Below, one piece after another: positions 1 through 9,284 of a DNA stretch of 64,000 nucleotides. Source of the stretch: Kutzneria sp044547355 (GTDB lineage Bacteria > Actinomycetota > Actinomycetes > Mycobacteriales > Pseudonocardiaceae); NCBI RefSeq assembly GCF_044547355.1, contig NZ_JBIUAG010000025.1, positions 95,667-159,666 of the forward strand, in the 5' to 3' direction. The notes under the pieces were generated by a model. It saw only the letters and a program-made list of their open reading frames with translations, ran no database searches and was not told the origin of the DNA. Position numbers and translations under genes: made by a program. Within the stretch, counting starts at the first letter, position 1. Each line of letters begins with the position of its first letter.

Positions 1-618
1 GCCGATCTTGTCCAGCTTGTCCAGCCCGATGAAGAACGTCGACCACGCCGATTCCTCCAGGCCGACCGCGGCGGCCAGCGCGGACAGGTACCGACGGTCG
101 GACAGCCGCACCGTGGTGCCGGACAGGCCGACCGCGGCCAACGCCTCCGTGGTGGCCTCGATCAGCTCCACCTCGGCCAGCACCGACGCCTCGCCGATCA
201 CGTCGATGTCGCACTGGTAGAACTGGCGGTAGCGCCCCTTGGCCGGCCGCTCGGCCCGCCACACCGGCCCGAACTGGAAGGACCGGAACGGCGTCGGCAG
301 CGCGGCCTGGTTGTTGCCGTAGAACCGGGTCAGCGGCACCGTGAGGTCGAAGCGCAGCCCGAAGTCGATCAGGTCGGCCAGCGGGGTGTCGGCCTCGACG
401 ACCGGCGGCAGGCCCCGGCGCAGGATCTGGAACAGCAGCTTCTCGTTCTCGCCGCCCTGGCCGCCGGTGAGCCGGTTGATGTCCTCCAGCGCGGGCGTCT
501 CGATGCGCTGGAAGCCGAACCGATGATAGACGTCCGTGATCGTCGCGAGCACGTGGTCACGGGTGGCCACGGCCGACGGGAGCAGGTCACGGGTGCCCCG
601 GGCGGGGCTGTTGTCCAT
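1..618 (-). CDS. hisS: Histidine-tRNA ligase, N-terminal part (cut by window edge)
   Basis: Class II aminoacyl-tRNA synthetase that charges tRNA-His. Only the first 206 codons are in the window; the gene runs off the left end. The protein opens with M-D-N-S-P-A-R-G-T-R-D-L-L-P, typical of HisRS, and contains the motif 2 region (FGPVWRAERPAKGRYRQFYQ) and the RFDLTVPLTR segment. The ATG at 618 follows a GAGGAC purine stretch. It lies downstream of the membrane protein and the MBL hydrolase on the same strand, the usual actinobacterial order. Identity is secure; the C-terminal half cannot be judged. Confidence 0.95.
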   Translation of the reverse strand, partial: MDNSPARGTRDLLPSAVATRDHVLATITDVYHRFGFQRIETPALEDINRLTGGQGGENEKLLFQILRRGLPPVVEADTPLADLIDFGLRFDLTVPLTRFYGNNQAALPTPFRSFQFGPVWRAERPAKGRYRQFYQCDIDVIGEASVLAEVELIEATTEALAAVGLSGTTVRLSDRRYLSALAAAVGLEESAWSTFFIGLDKLDKIG

Positions 619-644
619 CTTCACCTTGCGGTCCTCAATATCGG

Positions 645-1277
645 TTACGAGTCGAGCGTGGCCACGAAACTGGTCACGGTGTCGGTCTTGAGTCGTTGGG
701 CCAGCTTGCCGGCCGGCACGGCCCCGGCCAACTGATATAGCGGCCGGCCGCCCATGTCCTCGCCGCGGGCCTCGGCCCGCAGCTGGGCCACCAGCAGCTC
801 GGCGAACACCAGCGCCCCGGGGTCGCCGGCGCCGGACAGGCCGTCGGCCAGCTTGCGCAGCGCCAGCACGCCCAGCTCGCGGCCGCCGGCCGCCGCGTAG
901 GTGGCCAGCGCGACGTTGATGGTGCGGCCCTTGGGCGCGCCGGTGATCAGCAGCCCGATGGTGCGGGTGCCGCGCACGTCCGTGACCATCAGGTCCAGGC
1001 CGGTCAGGCCGTGCAGGTCCACGGTCCGGGCCCCCAGCGCCCGCACCGACACCCGGTGGCCCTCCAGCCACACGCGTCGGCGGGCCTCCACCAGGGCCAG
1101 CAGGATCAGCGGCACGGCGACCACCACCGCGGTGATCCCGCCGGCGACGAACCCGCCGAGCAGGGCCACCACCTGGCCGATCACCAGGCCCAGCACCAGC
1201 GCCGCGACCACCACCAGCCGGGCCCGCTTGCGCAGCGCCGCCGGGTCGATCAGGTCAAGCGGGACACGCTCGGCCAC
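645..1277 (-). CDS. Conserved membrane protein of unknown function
   Basis: A 210-residue protein starting with GTG, three bases after the MBL hydrolase stop codon, so very likely co-transcribed with it and with hisS. Two adjacent hydrophobic segments near residues 20-62 form a membrane hairpin; the remainder (about 70-210) is predicted to be soluble, alanine and leucine rich, and probably cytoplasmic. I recognise no catalytic motif. Homologues in this genomic position are common in Pseudonocardiaceae (recalled knowledge), but no function is assigned here. Confidence 0.8.
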   Translation of the reverse strand: MAERVPLDLIDPAALRKRARLVVVAALVLGLVIGQVVALLGGFVAGGITAVVVAVPLILLALVEARRRVWLEGHRVSVRALGARTVDLHGLTGLDLMVTDVRGTRTIGLLITGAPKGRTINVALATYAAAGGRELGVLALRKLADGLSGAGDPGALVFAELLVAQLRAEARGEDMGGRPLYQLAGAVPAGKLAQRLKTDTVTSFVATLDS

Positions 1278-1280
1278 GCC

Positions 1281-1994
1281 TCACATCCCCGTTCGCGGGG
1301 CGGCCGGGCGGTCCGAGCCCAGGCCGAGCAGGAACGGATTGCCGGCGCGCTCGCGGCCGATGGTGCTGCTGCCCCCGTGCCCGGGCAGCACGACGGTGTC
1401 GTCGGGCAGCGGCAACACCTTGTGCCGCAACGAGTTCAGCATCGCCGAGTGATCGCCGCCGGGCAGGTCGGTGCGGCCGATCGAGCCGGCGAACAACGTG
1501 TCCCCGGACAGCACCAGCCGGCCGCCCTGCTCGGTGCCGGCGCGGAACATCACCGAGCCGCCGGTGTGGCCGGGCGTGTGGTCGACCAGCAGGCTCAGGC
1601 CGGCCAGGTCCAGCGTCGCGCCGTCGGCCAGCTCGCGGACCTCGGACGGCTCGCGCATCTCCAGCCGGCCGCCGAAGAACGCGGCCGACTCCTGGCTCAC
1701 GCCCTTGAGCGGGTCGGACAGCAGGTCCCGGTCGTCCGGGTGGATCCAGGCCGGGACGTCGTTGCCGTCGCACACCGGCGTGACCGAGAAGCAGTGGTCG
1801 AAATGGCCGTGGGTGAGCAGCACCGCCACCGGTGACAGCCGGTGCTTGCGCAGCGCCTGCGCGACCCCCTCCTCGGCGTCCTGGCCGGGGTCGACGATCA
1901 CGCAGGGCTCACCCTCGCCGGCCGCGAGCAGATAGCAGTTGGCCTGGAGGGCGCCGGCCGGGAACCCGACGACAAGCACGGGCGGAACCTCCAT
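1281..1994 (-). CDS. MBL-fold metallohydrolase (glyoxalase II-like)
   Basis: A 237-residue metallo-beta-lactamase-fold hydrolase. The zinc signature T-H-G-H-F-D-H is present near residue 60, followed by the HTPGHTGG histidine motif, the LSGDTLF aspartate motif and a C-terminal PGHG histidine, so the dinuclear metal site looks complete. The open frame extends much further upstream, but ATG at 1994 (M-E-V-P-P-V-L-V-V-G-F-P-A-G) is the start that matches the family. The family hydrolyses thioesters such as S-lactoylglutathione-type substrates; the actual substrate here (a mycothiol conjugate, for example) is unknown. It heads the group with the membrane protein and hisS. Confidence 0.9.
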   Translation of the reverse strand: MEVPPVLVVGFPAGALQANCYLLAAGEGEPCVIVDPGQDAEEGVAQALRKHRLSPVAVLLTHGHFDHCFSVTPVCDGNDVPAWIHPDDRDLLSDPLKGVSQESAAFFGGRLEMREPSEVRELADGATLDLAGLSLLVDHTPGHTGGSVMFRAGTEQGGRLVLSGDTLFAGSIGRTDLPGGDHSAMLNSLRHKVLPLPDDTVVLPGHGGSSTIGRERAGNPFLLGLGSDRPAAPRTGM

Positions 1995-2108
1995 CCGGGG
2001 GCGAATCGACCCGGCAAGCCTACCGGGCGGGGACCACCACACAGCGGTCACACCCCGTCGTCCTACACTCGCGGCAGTCTTGTCAGCACGACCACGGGGA
2101 GATGGCAG

Positions 2109-2960
2109 GTGCCGAGCAACGAACAGCGCCGCGAGGCCGCGAAGCGGAAGTTGGAGCGGCAGCTCGTTCGTCGAGCTCAGCGGGCCCGCAGGCGCCGCAT
2201 CACCAGCATTTCCGTGACGGCCGTGGTAGTCGTGCTGGTGGCCGGCGGCGTGTGGTGGCTGGTGACCAGCCCCGGCGCGAGCTCCGACGCCGCCGCGGCG
2301 TCCACCACGCCGACGCCGACCTCGTCGACGCCGATCACCATCCCGACCGCGCTGGCCCCCGCGCCCAAGCGGCCCACGCCGCTGGCCGCCACGGTGAACT
2401 GCACGTACACCAAGGACGGCGACGCGGCCAAGGCCAACAACCTGCCCAACGGCAGCAACATCTCCACCCAGGGCACCGTGACGGTGACGCTGAAGACCAA
2501 CGACGGCGACATCCCGCTGACCCTGGACCGCTCGCTCGCGCCGTGCGCGGTGAACAGCTTCCTGAGCCTGTCCGGCCAGGGCTACTACGACAACACCAGC
2601 TGCCACCGGCTGAGCACCTCCGGCCTGCAGATGCTCCAGTGCGGCGACCCCAAGGGCGACGGCACCGGCGGCCCCGGCTACAAGTTCGACGACGAGGTCT
2701 GGGACTCGATCAAGTACGGCCGCGGCTACCTGGCCATGGCCAACTCGGGCCCGAACACCAACGGCAGCCAGTTCTTCCTGGTCTACGGCGACGCCCAGCT
2801 GGACCCCAGCTACACCGTCTTCGGCACCATCTCCGATGCCGGCCTCAAGGTGATCGACGACATCGCCAAGGCCGGTGACGACGGCGCCTACGACAGCAGC
2901 GCCGGCGGTGGCCACCCCAACAAGAAGGTCACCATCACCAAGGCCCAGGTCGCGGCCTAA
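2109..2960 (+). CDS. Membrane-anchored cyclophilin-type peptidyl-prolyl isomerase
   Basis: Catalyses cis-trans isomerisation of proline peptide bonds in exported proteins. The 283-residue protein has a strongly basic N-terminus (1-30), one transmembrane helix (31-52), a Ser/Thr/Pro/Ala linker to about residue 95, and an extracellular cyclophilin domain with the active-site region around Y-L-A-M-A-N-S-G and G-S-Q-F-F-L-V. The GTG start at 2109 is preceded by GGGGAG at 7-8 nt spacing and gives the V-P-S-N-E-Q-R-R N-terminus typical of actinobacterial PpiB-like proteins. It converges with rel; a strong hairpin follows the stop codon. Confidence 0.93.
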   Translation: MPSNEQRREAAKRKLERQLVRRAQRARRRRITSISVTAVVVVLVAGGVWWLVTSPGASSDAAAASTTPTPTSSTPITIPTALAPAPKRPTPLAATVNCTYTKDGDAAKANNLPNGSNISTQGTVTVTLKTNDGDIPLTLDRSLAPCAVNSFLSLSGQGYYDNTSCHRLSTSGLQMLQCGDPKGDGTGGPGYKFDDEVWDSIKYGRGYLAMANSGPNTNGSQFFLVYGDAQLDPSYTVFGTISDAGLKVIDDIAKAGDDGAYDSSAGGGHPNKKVTITKAQVAA

Positions 2961-2976
2961 CCCTGACGCACAAGAA

Positions 2977-3010
2977 GCGGGGCCCCGGGAATCCCTCCCC
3001 GGGGCCCCGC
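2977..3010 (+). terminator. GC-rich hairpin terminator after the cyclophilin gene
   Basis: A perfect 13-bp inverted repeat (GCGGGGCCCCGGG and its complement) with an 8-nt loop starts 17 bases after the isomerase stop codon. There is no U-run, as is common for actinobacterial terminators. Confidence 0.75.
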
Positions 3011-3063
3011 TCACGCGCCCCCACCCCATCCCCCACCCCCCGCCCCCGCCCACGTCACCCCCC

Positions 3064-3118
3064 TGACAGGAAGGGGGCTTTCCTACACTCCGAGTGTAGG
3101 AAAGCCCCCTTCCTGTCA
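3064..3118. repeat. Long palindrome, copy 1 of a convergent-gene palindrome family
   Basis: Two 27-bp arms (3064-3090 and 3092-3118) are perfect reverse complements around one central base. The core GGAAGGGGGCTTTCCT and its complement recurs at 20844-20888 and 23322-23376. It lies between the convergent cyclophilin and rel genes, where it can act as a bidirectional terminator. It may also be a dispersed repetitive element. Confidence 0.85.
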
Positions 3119-3145
3119 CTGGATGCAGTGAAAAAGGGCCTCGGG

Positions 3146-5446
3146 TCAGGAGGCGGAGGTGACGCGGTAGACGTCGTAGACGCCCTCGACGCTGCGGACG
3201 ACCTTGAGCACGTGGCCCAGGTGCTTGGGGTCGCCCATCTCGAACGAGAAGCGGCTGACCGCGACCCGGTCCTTGGACGTGGTCACCGAGGCCGACAGGA
3301 TGTTGACCTTCTCGTCGGCCAGCACCTTGGTGATGTCGGACAGCAGGCGGTGCCGGTCCAGCGCCTCCACCTGGATGGCCACCAGGAACAGCGAGGAGGA
3401 GTTCGGGGCCCACTCCACGTCGACCAGCCGCTCCGGCGAGGCGAGCAGCTCGCTGGCGTTGGTGCAGTCGGTGCGGTGCACGGAGACGCCGCCGCCCCGG
3501 GTCACGAAGCCCATGATGTCGTCGCCGGGCACCGGGGTGCAGCAGCGGGCCAGCTTCACCCACACGTCGCTGGCGTCCTTGACGACCACACCCGGGTCGC
3601 CGGGGGCACGCCGCCGGACGGCGGTGGACGGGGTGGAGCGCTCGGCCAGCTCCTCCTCGGCGTGATCCACCCCGCCGAGCAGCGCCACCAGCCGCTGGAC
3701 CAGGTGCCGGCCGGAGACCTGCCCCTCGCCGACGGCCCGGTACAGGGCGCTGACGTCGGGTAGCCGCAGCTCCTTGGTCAGCGCGGCCATCGAGTCGGCG
3801 GTGACCAGCCGCTGGATCGGCAGCCCGACCCGGCGCACCTCCTTGGCGATCGACTCCTTGCCGTTCTCGATCGCCTCCTCACGCCGTTCCTTGGCGAACC
3901 ACTGCTTGATCTTGGCCCGGGCCCGCGGCGAGGCGGCGAAACCCAGCCAGTCCCGGCTCGGCCCGGCGCCCTCGGCCTTCGAGGTGAAGATCTCGACGAC
4001 CTCGCCGTTCTCCAGCTTGCGCTCCAGCGCCACCAGCCGGCCGTTGACCCGCGCGCCGATGCAGCGGTTGCCGACCTCGGTGTGCACGGCGTAGGCGAAG
4101 TCGACGGGGGTGGAGCCGGCCGGCAGCGTCTCCACGTCGCCCTTGGGCGTGAACACGAAGATCTCGCGGGCGGCCAGGTCGTAGCGCAGCGCCTCCAGGA
4201 ACTCGCCCGGGTCGGCGGCCTCCCGCTGCCAGTCCAGCAGCTGGCGCATCCAGGCCATCTCGTCGACCTCGACGCCGCGGCCGGAGTGCGTGCCCTTGGT
4301 CTCCTTGTACCGCCAGTGCGCGGCGATGCCGTACTCGGCGGTGCGGTGCATCTCGTGGGTGCGGATCTGCACCTCGAGCGGCTTGCCGTCCGGCCCGATC
4401 ACGGTGGTGTGCAGCGACTGGTACACGCCGAACCGGGGCTGGGCGATGTAGTCCTTGAACCGGCCGGGCATCGGCTGCCACAGCGCGTGCACCACGCCCA
4501 TGGCGGCGTAGCAGTCGCGCACGTCGTCGACCATGATGCGCACGCCGACCAGGTCGTGGATGTCGTCGAAGTCGCGGCCCCGGACGATCATCTTCTGGTT
4601 GATCGAGTAGTAGTGCTTGGGCCGGCCGGCGACGTTGGCGTTGATGCGCGAGGCCTCCAGCTGGCTGTGCAGCTCGTCGAGCACCTTGCGCAGGTAGGTG
4701 TCGCGGGACGGGGCCCGGTTGGCCACCAGCCGCACGATCTCGTCGTACTTCTTGGGCTGCAGGATGGCGAAGGCCAGGTCCTCCAGCTCCCACTTGACGG
4801 TGGCCATGCCCAGCCGGTGGGCCAGCGGGGCCAGCACCTCCAGCGTCTCGCGGGCCTTGCGGGCCTGCTTCTCCGGCGGCAGGAAGCGCATGGTGCGCAT
4901 GTTGTGCAGCCGGTCGGCCAGCTTGATCACCAGCACCCGGGGGTCGCGGGCCATGGCGATGACCATCTTGCGGATGGTCTCGGCTTCGGCCGCCGCGCCC
5001 AGCTTGACCTTGTCCAGCTTGGTGACGCCGTCGACCAGGTGCGCGACCTCGTCGCCGAAGTCCTCGCTGAGCAGCTCGAGCGAGTAGTCGGTGTCCTCGA
5101 CGGTGTCGTGCAGCAGCGCGGCCACCAGCGTGGTGGTGTCCATGCCCAGCTCGGCCAGGATGGTGGCCACGGCCAGCGGGTGCGTGATGTACGGGTCGCC
5201 CGACTTGCGACGCTGGCTGCGGTGTTTCTCCTCGGCCACGTCGTAGGCGAACTGGAGCAGGCCGAGATCGGCCTTGGGGTGCAGCTCGCGGTGCACCGCC
5301 GCGAGCGGCTCCAGCACCTGTTTCACCGGTGCGGCGCGCTGCGCGGTGATGCGCCTGGCCAGGCGCGCTCGTACCCGGCGTGTCGCCGAGGGTGGCCGAG
5401 CGGCCACCGGCTGTGGCGATGCCGCGGGTTCGACGTCTTGGCTCAA
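3146..5446 (-). CDS. rel: Bifunctional (p)ppGpp synthetase/hydrolase Rel
   Basis: Makes and degrades the stringent-response alarmone (p)ppGpp. About 766 residues from TTG at 5446: an N-terminal HD hydrolase domain (L-L-H-D-T-V-E-D), a synthetase domain with RFKDYIAQPRFGVYQSLHTT, then TGS, helical/zinc-finger-like (R-C-C-T-P-V-P-G-D) and ACT domains. The RFKD motif is the form found in bifunctional Rel enzymes rather than the EXDD form of monofunctional RelA. TTG is chosen because GGGAG lies 5 nt upstream and the resulting M-S-Q-D-V-E-P N-terminus fits the family; GTG two codons upstream or a start at 5530 remain possible. Confidence 0.95.
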   Translation of the reverse strand: MSQDVEPAASPQPVAARPPSATRRVRARLARRITAQRAAPVKQVLEPLAAVHRELHPKADLGLLQFAYDVAEEKHRSQRRKSGDPYITHPLAVATILAELGMDTTTLVAALLHDTVEDTDYSLELLSEDFGDEVAHLVDGVTKLDKVKLGAAAEAETIRKMVIAMARDPRVLVIKLADRLHNMRTMRFLPPEKQARKARETLEVLAPLAHRLGMATVKWELEDLAFAILQPKKYDEIVRLVANRAPSRDTYLRKVLDELHSQLEASRINANVAGRPKHYYSINQKMIVRGRDFDDIHDLVGVRIMVDDVRDCYAAMGVVHALWQPMPGRFKDYIAQPRFGVYQSLHTTVIGPDGKPLEVQIRTHEMHRTAEYGIAAHWRYKETKGTHSGRGVEVDEMAWMRQLLDWQREAADPGEFLEALRYDLAAREIFVFTPKGDVETLPAGSTPVDFAYAVHTEVGNRCIGARVNGRLVALERKLENGEVVEIFTSKAEGAGPSRDWLGFAASPRARAKIKQWFAKERREEAIENGKESIAKEVRRVGLPIQRLVTADSMAALTKELRLPDVSALYRAVGEGQVSGRHLVQRLVALLGGVDHAEEELAERSTPSTAVRRRAPGDPGVVVKDASDVWVKLARCCTPVPGDDIMGFVTRGGGVSVHRTDCTNASELLASPERLVDVEWAPNSSSLFLVAIQVEALDRHRLLSDITKVLADEKVNILSASVTTSKDRVAVSRFSFEMGDPKHLGHVLKVVRSVEGVYDVYRVTSAS

Positions 5447-5628
5447 CCACACTCCCGGTGCTGATCGGGTGGATCGTTTCTGCACCGAGGATAACTCTGG
5501 ATCGAGCCCGAGGATTCCGAACGGCGACAAGCGTGCCGCTCGACACGATGAACGCGCCCCCGATATCGGCCCAGCTAGTCACCCCGACCCCGGCGAGTCG
5601 CGCTCTCCGAGCGGGACTCGCCGGGGTG

Positions 5629-6156
5629 TCAGGCGGTGAGCAGGGGGGTGACGGGGATGCCGGGGACGCGGGTGCGGCCCTTGAGGAAGGCCAGTTCGAG
5701 GATCACCGAGACGCCCTCGACGATGCCGCCGGCGTGCTCGACGAGCTCCCGGGTGGCCTCCACGGTGCCGCCGGTGGCCAGCACGTCGTCCACGATCACC
5801 GTGCGCTGACCAGGGCGAATGGTGTCCTCGGGCAGCTCGAGGGTGGCCGTGCCGTACTCCAGGGCGTAGCTGACCCGGTGTCGCACGGCCGGCAGCTTGC
5901 CGGGCTTGCGCACGCACACCAGGCCGAGGCCGGCGGCGTAGGCGATGGCCGCGCCGAGGATGAAGCCGCGGGCCTCGATGGCCACGACCGCCTCGGCGCC
6001 CGCCGGCAGGCCGGCGGCCATCGCGTCCACCAGGACGCGGAAGGCCGCCGGGTCGGCGAGCACCGGACTGATGTCACGGAACAGCACGCCGGGCTCGGGG
6101 AAGTCCTGGACCTCCCGGATGAGCCCGAGCGCGCCGTCGAGGGTGGTGATGCTCAG
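5629..6156 (-). CDS. apt: Adenine phosphoribosyltransferase, probable CTG start
   Basis: Converts adenine and PRPP to AMP in purine salvage. The PRPP-binding loop V-I-V-D-D-V-L-A-T-G-G-T and the C-V-R-K-P-G-K-L-P segment are clear. Starting at the first GTG (6087) would remove about 23 conserved residues (I-R-E-V-Q-D-F-P-E-P-G). In frame, the only upstream initiator-like codon is CTG at 6156, which overlaps the secF stop and is preceded by GGGAAGAGG at 5 nt spacing. That start gives 175 residues, the normal length. The gene sits between secF and rel in the conserved actinobacterial order and is probably translationally coupled to secF. Confidence 0.9.
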   Translation of the reverse strand: MSITTLDGALGLIREVQDFPEPGVLFRDISPVLADPAAFRVLVDAMAAGLPAGAEAVVAIEARGFILGAAIAYAAGLGLVCVRKPGKLPAVRHRVSYALEYGTATLELPEDTIRPGQRTVIVDDVLATGGTVEATRELVEHAGGIVEGVSVILELAFLKGRTRVPGIPVTPLLTA

Positions 6157-7370
6157 TGCCGCCTCTTCCCACTGGGCCGGCCGCTCTTGCCGGAGGGCCG
6201 GGCCTTGGGCGTGCGCGACGGGGTGCTCGCCGCGGCGGCCATGGCCTTCTCCTTGCGGACCTCGGCCTCCAGCTGCTCGTCGTCCGCGGGGTCGAAGCCG
6301 TCCTCGACGCCCTGGGCCGCGAGCTCGGCCTTGCGGGCCAGGTTGGCGCGCCGCTGGGCGACCCGCTCGGCCTGCTGCCGGTACTTCGGGTCGCGCATCT
6401 TCAGGTCCACCACCAGCGGGGTGGCCAGGAAGATCGACGACACCGCGCCCACCAGCATGCCGGTCAGCTGGATCAGGGCCAGGTCCTGCAGCGTGCCCAC
6501 GCCCAGCAGCACCACGCCGACGACGAGCAGGCCGAGCACCGGCAGCAGCGCGATCAGCGAGGTGTTGATGGAGCGCATCAGGGTCTGGTTCAGCGCCAGG
6601 TTGGCCGCCTCGCCGTAGGTGCGCCGGGTCAGCTTGAGCAGGCCTCGGGTGTTCTCCCGGACCTTGTCGAACACGACCACGGTGTCGTACAGCGAGAAGC
6701 CGAGAATGGTCAGGAAGCCGATGACCGTGGCCGGCGTGACCTCGAAGCCGGCGATGGAGTACACGCCGGCGGTGATGATCAGGTCGTTGACCAGCGAGGC
6801 CAGCGCGGCCGCGGCCATCGCCCGCTCGAAGTAGAACGCCAGGAAGATGGTCACCAGCACCAGGAACACCGCGAGCGCGATGAGCGCCTGCCGCGAGATG
6901 TCGCCGCCCCAGGAGGAGCTGACGGCGCTGTCGCTGATGGCCTGCTGGGTGGGCTGGCCGTTGGTGCCCAGCGGCTTGAACTTGGCGAACAGGGCTTCCT
7001 TGAGCTTGACCACCGAGGTGCCGTCCAGCGCGGTGGAACGCAGCTGGATGGTCTCGGAGTCGCCGGAGCCGACGGTCTGGGCCTGCTCGGCGTCGTGGCC
7101 GAGGGTCTGCTTGTAGACCTGGAGCACGCCGTCGGTGGTGGCGATCCCGGTCTGGCCCTTCACCGGCATCTGGATCTGGGTGCCGCCGGTGAAGTCGATG
7201 CCCCAGGCGAAGCCCTTGATGCCGGCCGAGCCGAGGCAGATCACGATCAGCACGGCGAACGCGATGTACCAGCGCTTGCGCTTGCCGATGATGTCGAACG
7301 CGCCGGTGCCGACGTAGAGGTTGTGCAGCACGCCGTGCTTCTGCGGGGTCACGGGAGTCGGAGTCGACAT
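6153..7370 (-). CDS. secF: Protein translocase subunit SecF
   Basis: Partner of SecD in the membrane complex that uses the proton-motive force to assist Sec-dependent export. The 405-residue protein has an N-terminal transmembrane helix, the characteristic G-I-D-F-T-G-G-T motif near residue 58, a short periplasmic-type domain, and five further helices with the RND-like G-F-S-L-Y-D-T-V-V-V-F-D-K segment. The C-terminal tail of about 75 residues is long and basic (P-S-G-K-S-G-R-P-S-G-K-R-R-H). ATG lies one base after the secD stop, so the two are translated together; the stop overlaps apt. Confidence 0.96.
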   Translation of the reverse strand: MSTPTPVTPQKHGVLHNLYVGTGAFDIIGKRKRWYIAFAVLIVICLGSAGIKGFAWGIDFTGGTQIQMPVKGQTGIATTDGVLQVYKQTLGHDAEQAQTVGSGDSETIQLRSTALDGTSVVKLKEALFAKFKPLGTNGQPTQQAISDSAVSSSWGGDISRQALIALAVFLVLVTIFLAFYFERAMAAAALASLVNDLIITAGVYSIAGFEVTPATVIGFLTILGFSLYDTVVVFDKVRENTRGLLKLTRRTYGEAANLALNQTLMRSINTSLIALLPVLGLLVVGVVLLGVGTLQDLALIQLTGMLVGAVSSIFLATPLVVDLKMRDPKYRQQAERVAQRRANLARKAELAAQGVEDGFDPADDEQLEAEVRKEKAMAAAASTPSRTPKARPSGKSGRPSGKRRH

Positions 7371-7371
7371 G

Positions 7372-9144
7372 TCACGCCTCCTTCACGGCGGGGTTGGCCG
7401 CGCGCTCGGCGGCGCGCAGCTCGACGCCGGCTTCCTGCACGGCCCCGAGGCCCGAGAAGGACGGCTTCGACAGGAGCTTCGACCGCGAGGCCAGGACCAC
7501 CAGCGGGTGCGTCACCAGGAAGACCACGACCAGGTCGATCAGGGTGGACATGCCGGTGGTGAACGCGAAGCCGCGCACGTCGCCGACGGCCAGCGTGTAC
7601 AGCACCGCGGCGGCGAGGAAGCTGACCGCGTCGGCGGACAGGATCGTGCGCCGGGCCCGGACCCATCCCCTCGGCACCGCGGAGCGGAACGACCGCCCCT
7701 CGCGCACTTCGTCCTTCATCCGTTCGAAGAACACGACGAAGGAGTCCGCGGTGATGCCGATGGCGATGATGAAACCGGCGATGCCGGGCAGGTCGAGGCT
7801 GTAGTTGATCCACCGGCCGAACAGCACCAGCACCGCGTACACGGTCAGGCCGGAGCAGACCAGCGAGAGCAGCGTCAGCACGCCCAGCGCCCGGTAGTAG
7901 AACAGGCAGTACACGATCACCAGCAGCAGGCCGAGGCCGCCGGCCAGCAGGCCGGCCTGCATCGAGGACAGGCCCAGGGTGGCCGACACGGTCTGGTTCT
8001 CGGACATGTTGAACGACAGCGGCAGCGAGCCGTAGCTGAGCACGTTGGCCAGGTCCTTGGCCGATGCCTGGGTGAACGAGCCGCTGATCTCGGTGTTGCC
8101 GATGATCTGCTGGTTGATCCGCGGCGCGGACTGCACCTGGCCGTCCAGGGTGAACGCGGCCTGCTGGCCGACGTTCTTGCCGGTGTAGTCGGCCCAGGTC
8201 TTGGCGCCGTCCGGCTTGAAGGTCAGCTGCACGATCCAACCGGAGCCGCCCTGCTGGTCGAAGCCGGAGGTGGCGCTCGCGATCTGGCTGCCGTCCATGA
8301 ACGACGGGCCCAGGATGTACTTGAACTGCTTGTTGACGTCACACGTGACCAGCGGCTTGCTGGCGTCGTCGTAGCCCGACAGCGGGTCCTTCTTGCTGCA
8401 GTCGGTCGCGGCCACCGCGGCCTGCTGGGCGGTCGGGTCGGTCATGACGGCCGGGTTCTGCCGGACCGCCTTGGCCGCCTGGATGGCCTTGGCCTGGTCC
8501 GGGTCGGCGACCCCGCTCACGCTGGGCGCGGACGAGCTCGTGCCGCTGGCCGCGGTGGTGGAGGAGGCCGGCGGGTTGGTCGTCGTGGTCTGCGCGGCGG
8601 CCTGCTTCAGCGGCACGGGGGCGCCCTGCGGCTTCGGCGACGTGGAGGTCGCCGGCGCGGAGGTGCTCGTGCTCGGGGTGGTGGACCCGCTGGGCTTGGC
8701 CGAGTTGCCGGACGTGCTCGAGGGGGCCGGCGCGGTCGAGACCGGGATCTGGTAGGCCTGACCCGAGGACGGGTCGGTCAGCACGGGCCGGAACCGCAGC
8801 ACGGCCGGCGCGCCGAGGGCCTTGAGCTGGTCGCCGTCGTTGCCCGGCGCGGTGATCACCAGGTTGTTGCCGTCCTGCACGATCTCGGCGCCGGTGACGC
8901 CGGTGCCGTTGACGCGGTCGGACAGGATCTGCTTGGCCAGGTTGAGGGAGTCCTGTGCCGGTGGCTTGCCGTCCGGGGAGATCGCGGTCAGCGTGACCCG
9001 CGTGCCCCCTTGCAGGTCGATACCGAGTTTGGGCGTCGGCTGTCCATTGCCGGTGAAGAACACCAAGGCATAGAGCACGACCACGATGAGGGCAAAGACA
9101 CCCAGATAACGCACTGGGCGGATCTGCCCGGCCGGAGGTGCCAC
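7372..9144 (-). CDS. secD: Protein translocase subunit SecD
   Basis: The 590-residue partner of SecF. It has an N-terminal helix, the G-I-D-L-Q-G-G-T-R-V motif near residue 42, a large external domain and a six-helix membrane domain with D-S-F-V-V-F-F-E-R. The external domain carries a low-complexity Ser/Thr/Pro/Ala insertion (roughly residues 130-190), as in other actinobacterial SecD proteins. The start is GTG at 9144 with AGGAG about 11 nt upstream. It is separated from yajC by 184 bp that contain a strong hairpin. Confidence 0.96.
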   Translation of the reverse strand: MAPPAGQIRPVRYLGVFALIVVVLYALVFFTGNGQPTPKLGIDLQGGTRVTLTAISPDGKPPAQDSLNLAKQILSDRVNGTGVTGAEIVQDGNNLVITAPGNDGDQLKALGAPAVLRFRPVLTDPSSGQAYQIPVSTAPAPSSTSGNSAKPSGSTTPSTSTSAPATSTSPKPQGAPVPLKQAAAQTTTTNPPASSTTAASGTSSSAPSVSGVADPDQAKAIQAAKAVRQNPAVMTDPTAQQAAVAATDCSKKDPLSGYDDASKPLVTCDVNKQFKYILGPSFMDGSQIASATSGFDQQGGSGWIVQLTFKPDGAKTWADYTGKNVGQQAAFTLDGQVQSAPRINQQIIGNTEISGSFTQASAKDLANVLSYGSLPLSFNMSENQTVSATLGLSSMQAGLLAGGLGLLLVIVYCLFYYRALGVLTLLSLVCSGLTVYAVLVLFGRWINYSLDLPGIAGFIIAIGITADSFVVFFERMKDEVREGRSFRSAVPRGWVRARRTILSADAVSFLAAAVLYTLAVGDVRGFAFTTGMSTLIDLVVVFLVTHPLVVLASRSKLLSKPSFSGLGAVQEAGVELRAAERAANPAVKEA

Positions 9145-9284
9145 GGTCGGTCGGTCTCCTCGTGCTGATAGTTGTTGTCGGTGGCCCCGAAGCCCAGGTC
9201 GGTCTGCCGGGGAGCCCTCACGTGGCGGTCAGAGTGCGGGCGGGGTGCAGCGTACTCCCCGCCGTGTGAGGCGCGCGTCACTGT

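Noticed and set aside
3146..5582. Long open frames antisense to or in other frames of rel, secDF, thrS and the ABC exporter, some over 1000 residues
   Set aside because: High GC keeps alternative frames open. Their translations are low-complexity Arg/Gly/His/Gln strings without domains, while the opposite frame encodes clear conserved proteins.
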